From: Prauserella_A sp040635515
Lineage (GTDB): Bacteria > Actinomycetota > Actinomycetes > Mycobacteriales > Pseudonocardiaceae
Assembly (NCBI GenBank): GCA_040635515.1
Contig: JBEYHY010000005.1
Location: forward strand, 682,001 to 746,000
Length of the DNA stretch: 64,000 nt
Reading direction: 5' to 3'
Both the position numbers and the translations under genes were made by a program. Every line of letters begins with the position of its first letter. Position 1 is the stretch's first letter. Shown in pieces: positions 25,127 to 32,991 of the stretch. Under the pieces are notes generated by a model. That model worked only from the letters and a program-made list of their open reading frames with translations. It had not been told where the DNA came from and made no database searches.

Positions 25127-25990
25127 TCAGTGCTTGCGGGTTGTTGGAAGTGTGCCGCGCCGCTGGATCGGGGTTAGCAGCTCGCTTCCGGTCAGCTCCC
25201 GGCTTTCCGGCTCGTAGTCACACGAAACTAGGCACGACCACAGGGTGTTCTTGTACGTCTTGTACAAGCTGGTCACGTTGTCCGCGAGGTACTTGGCCGC
25301 GCCGCGCGACCCTGTCGCGTGAATTCCGGCCGCATACAGCCAAAACCCGTTGCCGTCCGGCCTGGGGAGCGCACCGAGGTACCCGTAGTCCTGCGGCTTG
25401 CCGGAGTCCTGTGGTGAGCGGTACTTCTCGCCGGATTCCTTGTCTTGCAAGAACCATCCCGCGTCGTCCCGAGCGAACCCATATCGGGTGTCGGCGCTCA
25501 ACGCCTGCTCAAGCCACGGTGACTGACGAGGTCCACACGTGATGATCAGACCGTCGCGGTTCAAGTCGATGAAGTCGTTTTGGCCCGCATACTCGGTCTC
25601 GACCCGCAGACCTACCCCCTCGGCAAGTCTGGTCACCCGCTCCAGAAACTCGGTGTCCTCGTGATGCACGACGGGCCGTTGCTTGCCCTCGGGGTAAGGG
25701 GCGTACTCAACGGGCACGACGACGATGACCGAATCGCTACCGCTGAGCAGTCCGCGCTCAGGTTTACGTCCGCTCCCGGCCAATAGCTGCGAGATGCGAG
25801 ATCGCGTCATGCCGAGCAGCTTCGCGATGTCGGTTTGCGTCATGCCTGAGCGCAGCAGGTCCTCGATAGCTTCGCGACGCAACCGCGACAACTCGGCCAT
25901 GACCGCCTGCTGCTCGTCTACCAGCTCGTTGATGCGCTGGGCGCGCTCGCGCGGGTCCTGGATGTCTTGAACGGCCGCGATATCCAACAT
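25127..25990 (-). CDS. HTH regulator with uncharacterised C-terminal domain
   Basis: 287 aa. The N-terminus is a helical segment (RERAQRINELVDEQQAVMAEL) followed by a sigma-70 region 4-like/XRE HTH (MTQTDIAKLLGMTRSRISQLL, ~50-70). The remaining ~200 aa contain LIITCGPRQSPWLEQAL, GWFLQDKESGEKYRSP, DYGYLGALPRPDG and AAGIHATGSRGAAKYL, which look like a ligand-binding or nucleotide-sensing domain I cannot assign. It heads the cargo operon and faces the transfer operon across a region with three dyads, so it is the likely master repressor. Confidence 0.8.
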   Translation of the reverse strand: MLDIAAVQDIQDPRERAQRINELVDEQQAVMAELSRLRREAIEDLLRSGMTQTDIAKLLGMTRSRISQLLAGSGRKPERGLLSGSDSVIVVVPVEYAPYPEGKQRPVVHHEDTEFLERVTRLAEGVGLRVETEYAGQNDFIDLNRDGLIITCGPRQSPWLEQALSADTRYGFARDDAGWFLQDKESGEKYRSPQDSGKPQDYGYLGALPRPDGNGFWLYAAGIHATGSRGAAKYLADNVTSLYKTYKNTLWSCLVSCDYEPESRELTGSELLTPIQRRGTLPTTRKH

Positions 25991-26018
25991 GGTCTCCCTG
26001 CCTCTGTCAAGGGCACTG

Positions 26019-26146
26019 TATCAACCCTGGTTAGGGGGGACAACAGCGTTACGATAGGGGTATCAACATCAGTTGTTGCGAGGGGTTGACAAGGGCGAGC
26101 AGTGATGGTGTTATGTAGTTACCCCACTAAACAACGCAAGTTGATA
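26019..26146. promoter_or_regulatory. Three operator dyads (CAAC-N4-GTTG)
   Basis: Copies at 26022-26033 (CAACCCTGGTTA, last base off), 26064-26075 (CAACATCAGTTG) and, on the other strand, 26132-26143 (CAACGCAAGTTG). Each is preceded by TAT in its own orientation. They flank the transfer-operon promoter and the regulator start, suggesting binding by the HTH regulator. Confidence 0.7.
26086..26114 (+). promoter_or_regulatory. Promoter of the AICE replication/transfer operon
   Basis: -35 TTGACA (26086-26091) and -10 TGTTAT (26109-26114) with a 17-bp spacer. It lies between operator copies 2 and 3, 55 nt before the ATG at 26169, which has AGGAGG upstream. Confidence 0.7.
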
Positions 26147-26168
26147 GCCCTAAACATAGGAGGACGGT

Positions 26169-26555
26169 ATGCGGAACATCCCGGTGAACTTGGGTGGCTT
26201 CAAGTTGATGGTGACGGAGGCCCCGGTGATGAAGATGCGGATGGATGAGAAGACGGGGGCGGAGGTTCCGGCGATGGCGTGGGGTTCGGATACGCCGCAG
26301 TTCGTGGTTTCGGTGTTCGCCAAGCGGAGGCCGCGCGAGGACGGCGGTCGGGTCGGCAAGGGTGAAGAGATCAAGGTGACGCTGTCGGCCGATCCGGGGG
26401 ACGGGTTCGACGAGGGCACCTATGTGGAGCTGATCGACGCTACGACGTCGTCGTGGGCGATGAAGGACGATCAGGGCAATGTCACCTCGGGTTTGTCGTT
26501 CAAGGCAGTGGGGCTCAAGCCTGCCGGGCAGAGCGGTTTGTCGTCTGCCGCGTAG
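26169..26555 (+). CDS. Conserved-type AICE hypothetical protein
   Basis: A 128-aa soluble protein, first gene of the rightward operon, with a strong AGGAGG site. It reads MRNIPVNLGGFKLMVTEAPV at the start and has a beta-rich, mid-acidic composition (QFVVSVFAKRR, EIKVTLSADPG, YVELIDATTSSW). No motif recognised; genes of this size and place are common in pSAM2-like elements. A DNA-binding or processivity role would be speculation. Confidence 0.6.
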   Translation: MRNIPVNLGGFKLMVTEAPVMKMRMDEKTGAEVPAMAWGSDTPQFVVSVFAKRRPREDGGRVGKGEEIKVTLSADPGDGFDEGTYVELIDATTSSWAMKDDQGNVTSGLSFKAVGLKPAGQSGLSSAA

Positions 26556-26819
26556 TCCCGGTTGATGGCCGGTAGGTGTCCGGCTCGCGCGAGTTCCCCC
26601 GCTTGGCGCGGAATCACCACCTTGGAGCGCTGCCCTAGTCGGTAGGCCGCCCTGTTCAAGTCGGGCCAGTGCGCTCTCTTTTGTTGTTTGTCAATTACAG
26701 AGTGGGCCGATTCATGCCAAAAATCGCGTCTGTTTGTGGTGACGCGCCTTGATTCCCGGCATTTGTTTCCGGGGGTCTTGGGGTTTTACCACGAGTTTTC
26801 GATAAAGGGAGTGAGTGTG

Positions 26820-26879
26820 ATGGTTTCAGGTGAGGGTGTGTGCACGTTCGACCCTGCGGGCGTCAAGCGGGGTGTGTGA
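26820..26879 (+). CDS. Possible 19-aa leader-like ORF
   Basis: ATG at 26820 with GGGAG about 12 nt upstream; the product MVSGEGVCTFDPAGVKRGV ends in TGA that overlaps the next ATG (TGATG at 26877-26881). An in-frame upstream extension to 26688 exists but has no start signal. Coupling makes it worth recording; it may only serve to start translation of the following gene. I see nothing recognisable in 26556-26819. Confidence 0.35.
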   Translation: MVSGEGVCTFDPAGVKRGV

Positions 26880-27049
26880 TGCCGGACGATGAGTTGGTGC
26901 ATCGCACGAGGTCTCATTCCTGGTGGGACGGTCGCATTGTTGGCCTGTGTGGCGCGACGGCGGAGTGGGGCGAGTGGGAGAGCGTGTGGTTGACGTGGGG
27001 CGCGAAATGGTGCCCGGTTTGTGAGCGTATTCGTGAAGCGGGCACGTGA
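26879..27049 (+). CDS. Small Trp-rich protein with CxxC
   Basis: 56 aa. Rich in Trp (WWDGRI, EWGEWESVWLTWGAKW) with Cys at GLCGAT and CPVC near the C-terminus, suggesting a small zinc ribbon. It overlaps its neighbours as TGATG on both sides, so it is translated in a chain. No named family recognised. Confidence 0.6.
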   Translation: MPDDELVHRTRSHSWWDGRIVGLCGATAEWGEWESVWLTWGAKWCPVCERIREAGT

Positions 27050-27141
27050 TGGCTGACCATTCGTGCATGGCAGCGTTTTTTGTGTCGCCGACGGGAATTG
27101 CGACATGTGAGCAGTGCGGGCGCCAGTGGCAGTACCCGTAA
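27049..27141 (+). CDS. 30-aa Cys-pair microprotein
   Basis: ATG at 27049 overlapping the previous TGA. The product is MADHSCMAAFFVSPTGIAT followed by CEQCGRQWQYP, i.e. a single CxxC knuckle in a 30-residue peptide. Similar half zinc-ribbon ORFs are seen next to each other here. Reality rests on the overlap. Confidence 0.45.
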   Translation: MADHSCMAAFFVSPTGIATCEQCGRQWQYP

Positions 27142-27165
27142 CAACGACATTGTGGAGGTAGGGAA

Positions 27166-27300
27166 ATGGTGACGTATCTGATGGTGGCCGTGTTGACGGC
27201 CTGTTTGTTCGCGGCGTCGTGGTGGCTGGGCGCGGCGGTGGTGGCTGGTGTGCTGTTGGTCTTGTCTCACACCAGCACGAAGAGGGGAGCGCGGCGATGA
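27166..27300 (+). CDS. Small single-span membrane protein
   Basis: 44 aa from ATG 27166 with GGAGGTAGGGA upstream. Nearly all hydrophobic (VTYLMVAVLTACLFAASWWL then GAAVVAGVLLVLS) with a basic tail STKRGARR, so it inserts in the membrane. The TGA overlaps the next ATG (ATGA). Possibly a spread (Spd)-type accessory of conjugation; not assignable by sequence. Confidence 0.6.
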   Translation: MVTYLMVAVLTACLFAASWWLGAAVVAGVLLVLSHTSTKRGARR

Positions 27301-27467
27301 GTGGGCGTGCGACGCGGGTGTCGGGGCTGCTGCGGCGGCTGTCGGCACGGTTGGAGCGGGACCGATGGGAAGCGTTGAACGAACCGGCCTCGGATCGGGC
27401 GTGGCAGGCGGGGTTTTGCGAGGGCCTGGCGCACGCGCAGCACGTGTTGCGCAACGGCGGGGCATAA
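27297..27467 (+). CDS. Small hypothetical protein (56 aa)
   Basis: ATG at 27297 (ATGA coupling). Basic N-terminus (RATRVSGLLRRLSARLERDR) and a second helix AGFCEGLAHAQHVLRN. All-helical, soluble. No family recognised; part of the transfer operon. Confidence 0.55.
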   Translation: MSGRATRVSGLLRRLSARLERDRWEALNEPASDRAWQAGFCEGLAHAQHVLRNGGA

Positions 27468-27488
27468 CAAGGGAAAAGGGAAGCGGGT

Positions 27489-27764
27489 ATGCAGGTTCCG
27501 GGTGTGAGTGGGGCGTTGAATCGTCGTGCTCAGCAGAATTACGCGAGTTTCGTGAACGCGTTGAATCTGGTGGCGGAGCAGTTCGATGAGGTGGACAAGC
27601 TCATCAATTCCTTTGACGGCGGGGATATGCCGGGTGGGTTCACGGTGTCCACACCGGAGGAACTGCGCGCTTTCCGGCGGAAGGCGTTCGACGAGCTGGA
27701 CCGGATGCGGGCCACGGCACGCAAGTATGAGGGCGAGTTGATCTCGCGGGACTGGAGGTTCTAA
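27489..27764 (+). CDS. Helical hypothetical protein (91 aa)
   Basis: ATG at 27489 with GGGAAG upstream. Predicted helical bundle: RAQQNYASFVNALNLVAEQF, DEVDKLINSF, EELRAFRRKAFDELDRMRA. Soluble and acidic/basic balanced. Followed after 3 nt by another small helical ORF. No family recognised. Confidence 0.6.
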   Translation: MQVPGVSGALNRRAQQNYASFVNALNLVAEQFDEVDKLINSFDGGDMPGGFTVSTPEELRAFRRKAFDELDRMRATARKYEGELISRDWRF

Positions 27765-27767
27765 CGC

Positions 27768-27950
27768 ATGGCACATCACGTTGATCGGGTGTTGGGGGAT
27801 CTGGATGCGGCGATGCGGCAGCTGAAGCAGGCCATGCACGGTATTCCGGTGCGCCGGGAGGGTTTCAAGGCGCGCCATGACAAGGCGGCTCGCGCGGTGG
27901 GTCAGTTGATCGCGGAGTTGCAGGACGCCAATGCCGCCATCAAGGACTAA
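27768..27950 (+). CDS. Helical hypothetical protein (60 aa)
   Basis: ATG at 27768, directly after the previous stop. Helical: VDRVLGDLDAAMRQLKQAMH and ARAVGQLIAELQDANAAIKD, coiled-coil-like. It may pair with the preceding protein. No family recognised. A hairpin follows at 27988. Confidence 0.55.
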   Translation: MAHHVDRVLGDLDAAMRQLKQAMHGIPVRREGFKARHDKAARAVGQLIAELQDANAAIKD

Positions 27951-27987
27951 CCCCCACACCACCATCAAAGACACGACACGGCGCGAG

Positions 27988-28038
27988 ACCGGCCCCGCAA
28001 AAACCCCTTGTGAAGTTCGCAGGGGTGGCGGGGCCGGT
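27988..28038 (+). terminator. Hairpin before the translocase gene
   Basis: An 11-bp outer stem (ACCGGCCCCGC at 27988-27998 with its complement at 28028-28038) plus a 6-bp inner stem (28003-28008 with 28021-28026), followed by TTT. It probably terminates or attenuates the small-ORF transcript 27-30 nt ahead of the traB-like start. Confidence 0.65.
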
Positions 28039-28067
28039 TTTGCGTGTGAGCACAAAGGAGTTCTGTG

Positions 28068-29444
28068 ATGAAAACACCGGACGCGAAACGACGCACCGGA
28101 CGCGAGGTGAAGGCACTGGTATGGACAGCCCGCCACCCGGTCGGCGTCTACGTCGCCCCGACAGCCACGCTGGCCTCAGGTATCGAGCTGGGCTGGGCCG
28201 TCACGGGTGGTATCGCCGGAGGCACGGTGGCGGCGCTGTGTGGCTGGTATCGGGCACACCCGGCCACATTCGACCATTACGCCGCCCCAAGGATCCGGGC
28301 GTGGCGACGTCGGTGGGGTGCCTACCTGGAGCCTCGGTTCAACGCCACCCTGCGGGCCTGCGACCTGTACACGGTGCACCGCAAGACCGATGAGGAGCAC
28401 TTCCCGCGGATCATCCGCACACGGTCGTTCTCGCCCACGGTCGACACGTTGTGGTTGCGGATCCCGAAGGGCATGCACGCCCGCCACTTCGAGACGAAGC
28501 TGGAAGAGCTGGCGGACGCGCTGCGGGTACAGCGGGTGGCGGTGGAGCGGGTCAAGCCTGGTGTCGTGGGGTTGGTGATCGAGCGGAAGGAGCCGTTCAC
28601 CGAGACGATTCCGGCGCCGGAGATGCCGCAGGAGTCGGACGCGGTCGACCCCACCGACATCTACGTCGGCGAAACCGAGTTCAGCCAGGATTGGCGGCTG
28701 GCCGTGCTGGGGCAGCACACGTTCATCTCGGGCGCCACTGGCGCGGGGAAGAACTCGATCCCCATGTCAATCCTGCGGGCGCTCGCGCCGATGATCCGCG
28801 ACGGCCTGGTCCGGTTGTGGCTGTGTGACCCGAAGCAGATGGAGTTCAGCAAGCTCGCGGGCATCGCCTACCGCTACGCCACCAGCGAGTCCGACTGTGC
28901 GCAGCTGGTCGGCGAGTTCGTGGACGACCTCAAACACGTGCAACACGACCTGGCCGGACGGGGCGACCGCAAGATCACGATCTCGCCCGTGACACCGCTG
29001 AACCTGTTGATCGTGGACGAGATCGGCGCCCTGTTGGCCTACAACGCCGACGCGCAATCGCGGCGCGAGTTGACTCGTAACCTCGCGGTCATCGGCTCCC
29101 AGGGACGGGCAACGGGGCACTCGATGATGGCGCTGGTGCAAGAGCCCACCAAGGACACGGTGCCGATCAGGGACCTGTTCACGGTGCGGATCTGTCTGCG
29201 GGTCACCGCACAGTCGCATGTGGACATGACCCTCGGGGAGAACGCCCGCATTCGGGGTGCGATCGCCGACGAAATCCCCAACATTCCCGAAACGGCCGGG
29301 ATCGGGTATGTGGTCCTGCAACGCACCCGGGTTCCGCTGCGGGTCCGCGCCTCCTACGTCACCGACACCGAGATTGACGACCTGGTCACCTTCGTCCACA
29401 CCACACCCGCTGCTGAGGGTGCGCACCTACAGGTGGTGGCCTGA
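28068..29444 (+). CDS. FtsK/SpoIIIE-type DNA translocase (TraB-like)
   Basis: 458 aa. Two hydrophobic stretches near the N-terminus (~25-55) are followed by the motor domain: Walker A region FISGATGAGKNS (~223-234), LWLCDPKQMEF, and Walker B NLLIVDEIGALLAYN (~303-317). The residue after the Walker Lys is Asn, not Ser/Thr (GKGS is usual in this family). Such proteins move double-stranded DNA between mycelia. ATG 28068 or GTG 28065 can start; AAAGGAG precedes both. Stop overlaps the next ATG (TGATG). Confidence 0.85.
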   Translation: MKTPDAKRRTGREVKALVWTARHPVGVYVAPTATLASGIELGWAVTGGIAGGTVAALCGWYRAHPATFDHYAAPRIRAWRRRWGAYLEPRFNATLRACDLYTVHRKTDEEHFPRIIRTRSFSPTVDTLWLRIPKGMHARHFETKLEELADALRVQRVAVERVKPGVVGLVIERKEPFTETIPAPEMPQESDAVDPTDIYVGETEFSQDWRLAVLGQHTFISGATGAGKNSIPMSILRALAPMIRDGLVRLWLCDPKQMEFSKLAGIAYRYATSESDCAQLVGEFVDDLKHVQHDLAGRGDRKITISPVTPLNLLIVDEIGALLAYNADAQSRRELTRNLAVIGSQGRATGHSMMALVQEPTKDTVPIRDLFTVRICLRVTAQSHVDMTLGENARIRGAIADEIPNIPETAGIGYVVLQRTRVPLRVRASYVTDTEIDDLVTFVHTTPAAEGAHLQVVA

Positions 29445-29833
29445 TGTATGGGGAGGCGAACTGGCCCTCACTGATCCGATCACGCCACTACCACGTGATG
29501 ACGGTCCAAGACGTCGGCGAAGGGGACGTGGTCGTCCTGGAAGAATCGGAGGTTCTGCACCGCACCCGCGCCGAGGCCCAACGCGCCATCGACCTCCACC
29601 AAGCCAGGCAGTACCTGAACCCGGGGCCATCAGTGCACGAGCACGTGATCCTTCCCGTCAACCACGTCTACCTGGCCCGGTGCGGCGAATGCGGCGACTA
29701 CCCCGACGAGGAATACAAGGCGTTCCGCGACTGGGACCAGATCGCCGACTACACCCGCAGTTTCCCCGGCTGGCTCGCCACCAGCGAATGCGCCCTGTTC
29801 TGCCCCCGCCACCTACCCACACACGCCTGGTGA
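29444..29833 (+). CDS. Hypothetical protein with C-terminal Cys pairs
   Basis: 129 aa, ATG overlapping the translocase stop. The N-terminal half is beta-rich (YHVMTVQDVGEGDVVVLEES); the C-terminal half has CGECG and later CALFCPRH, a possible zinc site. No family recognised. Coupling to traB suggests a role in transfer. Confidence 0.6.
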   Translation: MYGEANWPSLIRSRHYHVMTVQDVGEGDVVVLEESEVLHRTRAEAQRAIDLHQARQYLNPGPSVHEHVILPVNHVYLARCGECGDYPDEEYKAFRDWDQIADYTRSFPGWLATSECALFCPRHLPTHAW

Positions 29834-29865
29834 CAACACCAACCATAGAGAGAAGGGATAGTGCA

Positions 29866-30093
29866 ATGAGGACACTGAAATTCCTGGGTATGTGGTTGAA
29901 AATAACCCTGGTCGCAATCCTGGCCGTGGTCGTGGAAGTCGCCACCATCACCACCCTGTGGGCACTCATCCCAGTGGCCGGGTTGACGGTGCTGCTGTGG
30001 CTAGCGGTCACGGTGGGCATGTGGGGTGAATGGCGGGCACGCGCCACTGGATACACCCACCAGATCACCGACCTCCGGCGGGAGCGTGTGTGA
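29866..30093 (+). CDS. Small two-span membrane protein
   Basis: 75 aa from ATG 29866. Two hydrophobic helices (ITLVAILAVVVEVATITTLW and LIPVAGLTVLLWLAVTVGMW) then a basic tail ITDLRRERV. AGAAGGG lies 9 nt upstream. The TGA overlaps the following ATG. Resembles spread-type proteins by size and place only. Confidence 0.6.
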   Translation: MRTLKFLGMWLKITLVAILAVVVEVATITTLWALIPVAGLTVLLWLAVTVGMWGEWRARATGYTHQITDLRRERV

Positions 30094-30527
30094 TGCGCCG
30101 TCACGACCACGACCAGCTCGACCTGTTCGGCGCCACCACAACCACCACCGCACCGACGCCGACGCGTGAGACACCACCCGCTCGTGGGCGCCGCAAAGGC
30201 ACCGCATCCGCCTCGCCCGCCGTGGCTCAGGATGTGCTCGCCGAAATACAGGCGGGCCGGTTCGGGCTCCTGGACGACAGTGACCGCGTCGTGGTGATCG
30301 ACGGCGACGGACACGTCCGTACCGCCCTGGATGAGGACGTCGTCCACGACCTCATCCAGGGCCGCTACGCCCAACCCTGCCCAGCCAGAGACACACTCAC
30401 GGTCCTGCACGGAGCGATCCGCAAACCCGTCTCACCACTACGCCTAACGAAAAGCGGGCGGTCACTGTTGCACCGCTGGTCCGCCCTGCGTCCCTGGGGT
30501 GAATCAACCGGGCGGCCGGGGAGGTGA
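30093..30527 (+). CDS. Hypothetical protein with Thr/Pro-rich N-terminus
   Basis: 144 aa, ATG 30093 overlapping the previous TGA. A low-complexity start (LFGATTTTTAPTPTRETPP) and basic patch GRRKGT lead to a folded segment with LAEIQAGRFGLLDDSDRVVV and LTKSGRSLLHRW. No family recognised. Confidence 0.55.
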   Translation: MRRHDHDQLDLFGATTTTTAPTPTRETPPARGRRKGTASASPAVAQDVLAEIQAGRFGLLDDSDRVVVIDGDGHVRTALDEDVVHDLIQGRYAQPCPARDTLTVLHGAIRKPVSPLRLTKSGRSLLHRWSALRPWGESTGRPGR

Positions 30528-30536
30528 CCGGGGCTC

Positions 30537-30782
30537 GTGGATGACGACCTGTTGGACCTCTACGACCGGATGGACCGGCTGATGCTGGACCTCATCGAAG
30601 AACGAGACCAGCACCGGCGCTGCCCCGAGCACCTACCCGAAACGTACTGGAACGAGTTCACCAGCCGACGCCGCGCCGCCCTACACGCCGCTGTCGACCA
30701 CATCGAGCAAGCACACCGCGCCATGCAATTCGACACCAAACACGACTACTTCATGCAAGACCACGGAATCACCTGGAGGTGA
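30537..30782 (+). CDS. Small helical hypothetical protein
   Basis: 81 aa from GTG 30537 with GGGGAGG about 15 nt upstream. Helical and charged (LLDLYDRMDRLMLDLIEERD, RAALHAAVDHIEQAHRAMQF). Its TGA overlaps the GTG of the next ORF (GTGA). No family recognised. Confidence 0.55.
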   Translation: MDDDLLDLYDRMDRLMLDLIEERDQHRRCPEHLPETYWNEFTSRRRAALHAAVDHIEQAHRAMQFDTKHDYFMQDHGITWR

Positions 30783-30787
30783 ATGAC

Positions 30788-31528
30788 ATGTCCACCATGG
30801 ACAGTCCCCGGATAGCCGATCGCATGGTGGACACCGTCCGCGTCCTCGTCGCCGTTGTCCTCGGCGGTATCGGCGGGGCAGTCGGCTTCACCCACACCCA
30901 CGACTGGGCCGAACACCACGGCCAAACCGGCTGGCTGGCCTGGGCCACCGCCATCGTCATCGAAGGCATGGCCCTCGTCGCCGGATTCGAAATCCGCCGC
31001 GACCACCACGCCGGGAAAACCACCCTCCTCACCTTCCCCGTGATCGTGTTCGTCGGCGCGTTCCTCGTCCAAATGGCCGCCCAAGTCGAACTCGCCGAAC
31101 CCAGCATCTTCGGCTGGCTCGTGGCCGCCATGCCCGCCCTCGGCTTCCTCGTCGTCGTCAAACTCCTCCTCCGCAAACCAGCCCCCAACACCGACACCGA
31201 GACCGACACCGAGACCGACACCGAGACGAACACGCAGCCGATCGTCACGGCCGCCGACGACACAGGTGCAGACACCGAACAACCGGCTGAGCCGACCACG
31301 CCGACGTCATCGAAGAAGGCCGCAACCACGCCACCGACAAGTCCTGTGCGGGCGAAACTGCCCCCATCGCTGGTGGCACGCCTGGACGCGCTACACGCCG
31401 AGGCACACGAGGCCGGTCGGACGTTGACCGCCGCCGAGATCCAACGAGTGTTGCGGCTGCCCGCAGCGATGGCCCAGCAACTCGCCACCGACCTCACACC
31501 CCGCAACGGGCACCCCATCAGCGCCTAA
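30788..31528 (+). CDS. DUF2637-like membrane protein
   Basis: 246 aa. Four hydrophobic segments in the first ~135 residues (VLVAVVLGGIGGAVGF, GWLAWATAIVIEGMALVAGF, TFPVIVFVGAFLVQ, AAMPALGFLVVVKLLL), then a linker of three TDTE repeats, and a C-terminal helical HTH-like part (RTLTAAEIQRVLRLPAAMAQ). This layout matches DUF2637 proteins of actinomycete plasmids and phages. ATG 30788 has GGAGG 10 nt upstream; GTG 30779 is the alternative. Confidence 0.7.
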   Translation: MSTMDSPRIADRMVDTVRVLVAVVLGGIGGAVGFTHTHDWAEHHGQTGWLAWATAIVIEGMALVAGFEIRRDHHAGKTTLLTFPVIVFVGAFLVQMAAQVELAEPSIFGWLVAAMPALGFLVVVKLLLRKPAPNTDTETDTETDTETNTQPIVTAADDTGADTEQPAEPTTPTSSKKAATTPPTSPVRAKLPPSLVARLDALHAEAHEAGRTLTAAEIQRVLRLPAAMAQQLATDLTPRNGHPISA

Positions 31529-31556
31529 CCACCGAACAACGCCAACTCCGCACACC

Positions 31557-31597
31557 AGGGCGGGGCATGACCGACACACCCGGTTGTGCCCCGCCCT
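31557..31597 (+). terminator. Hairpin upstream of rep
   Basis: An 11-bp perfect stem (AGGGCGGGGCA at 31557-31567 with its complement at 31587-31597) and a 19-nt loop, 28 nt after the previous stop. No T-tract. It covers the ATG at 31567, which argues that rep starts at 31633. It could attenuate rep or terminate the upstream operon. Confidence 0.55.
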
Positions 31598-31632
31598 GTG
31601 CTGTGCGCCCACCAGAAAGGGGCCTGTGTTTC

Positions 31633-32991
31633 ATGGAAACGCTGGAACAACGCCTCATCCACCGCGTCCGCGCTTCGGACTACCAGGACTGGCGGGCCAA
31701 GGTTCGCGCCGTCAACGGCTGCGCCAAACCCATCCGCCTGTCCGGAGCGCACCAACTCCAAGACACCACGACAGGGCAGGTGCTGCACCACCACGGCGGG
31801 GACATCTTCGCGCCCTGCGGCAACCGCCGCTCCACCGTCTGCCCCGCCTGCTCCGACCGCTACGCCGCCGACGCGTTCCACCTGGTTCGTGCGGGACTCG
31901 TCGGTGGCACCAAAGGTGTTCCCACGGCTGTCACCGACAGGCCACGGGCGTTCGTCACCCTCACCGCACCGTCGTTCGGCCCGGTGCATCACGCCCGAAC
32001 CAGTGCCCGGGGCAAGCGCATCCCCTGCGGATGCGGAGAACACCACCACGACGCCGACACCCGCATCGGCACACCCCTCGACCCGCCGGGCTACGACTAT
32101 GTGGGGGCGGTGCTGTGGCAAGCCCACGCCGGAGTGCTCTGGCAACGCTTCACCATGCGCCTACGCCGCGAAATCGCCCGGCGCGCCGGAATCCGCGTCC
32201 GCGACTTCCCCACCGAAGCCCGCCTGTCCTACGGCAAAGTCGCCGAATACCAACGCCGCGGCCTCATCCACTTCCACGCCATCATCCGCCTCGACGGCCC
32301 CGAAGGCCCCACCACACCCCCACCCACCTGGGCACACCCCGACCTGCTTGACGACGCCATCCACGCCGCCGCCGGAGCAGTCGTGCTGAACGTGTCCCGC
32401 CCGGACAGCACCACCGACACCCTCACCTGGGGCACACAGGTCGACGTCCGTCCGATCCAGCCCAGCGGCTCAGCCGAGTTCGAAACCCGCGACGGACAGA
32501 TCAGCGAAGAACGACTCGCCGCCTACATCGCCAAATACGCCACCAAAGGCACCGGGAAGACCGAAGCCGCCGACCGTCCCATCCGATCGCAACTCGACAT
32601 CGACTTCCTCAAGGTCTCCGACCATCACCGGCGGATCATCCAAACCGCTTGGGACCTCGGCGACCTGCCCAGGTATGAGGACCTGAATTTGCGGCGCTGG
32701 GCACACATGCTCGCGTTCCGAGGCCACTTCCTCACCAAATCCACCCGCTACTCAACAACGTTCAAAACCATCCGGGGCGACCGGAAAACCTTCCGGCTGA
32801 CCGAAACACTCCAGCGCCTTGGCCTCACTGAGCAGGCCGACACCATCGCCGTGGTCAACGACTGGACCTTCCACGGCGCCGGATACCGCGACGACGCCGA
32901 ACGCGAACTCGCCGCAGGCATCGCCACACGAATCCAACACGACCGCAAAACCAAATACGCCAACGAATACACAAAGGAACAACACCAATGA
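31633..32991 (+). CDS. Rolling-circle replication initiator (HUH Rep, RepSA-like)
   Basis: A 452-aa replication initiator of the pSAM2 RepSA group. The N-terminal zinc-like region has CGNRRSTVCPACSDRY (~57-72). The HUH motif is LIHFHAI (~206-212), and the candidate nicking Tyr is in LAAYIAKYATKGTGKT (~297-312). Start chosen at ATG 31633 with AGAAAGGGG upstream, after the hairpin. The stop overlaps xis (ATGA). It nicks the double-strand origin, not located here. Confidence 0.85.
   Translation: METLEQRLIHRVRASDYQDWRAKVRAVNGCAKPIRLSGAHQLQDTTTGQVLHHHGGDIFAPCGNRRSTVCPACSDRYAADAFHLVRAGLVGGTKGVPTAVTDRPRAFVTLTAPSFGPVHHARTSARGKRIPCGCGEHHHDADTRIGTPLDPPGYDYVGAVLWQAHAGVLWQRFTMRLRREIARRAGIRVRDFPTEARLSYGKVAEYQRRGLIHFHAIIRLDGPEGPTTPPPTWAHPDLLDDAIHAAAGAVVLNVSRPDSTTDTLTWGTQVDVRPIQPSGSAEFETRDGQISEERLAAYIAKYATKGTGKTEAADRPIRSQLDIDFLKVSDHHRRIIQTAWDLGDLPRYEDLNLRRWAHMLAFRGHFLTKSTRYSTTFKTIRGDRKTFRLTETLQRLGLTEQADTIAVVNDWTFHGAGYRDDAERELAAGIATRIQHDRKTKYANEYTKEQHQ

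Noticed and set aside
31586..32389. Overlapping frames inside rep
   Set aside because: Shadow frames; the HUH motif and Tyr lie in the 31633-32991 frame.
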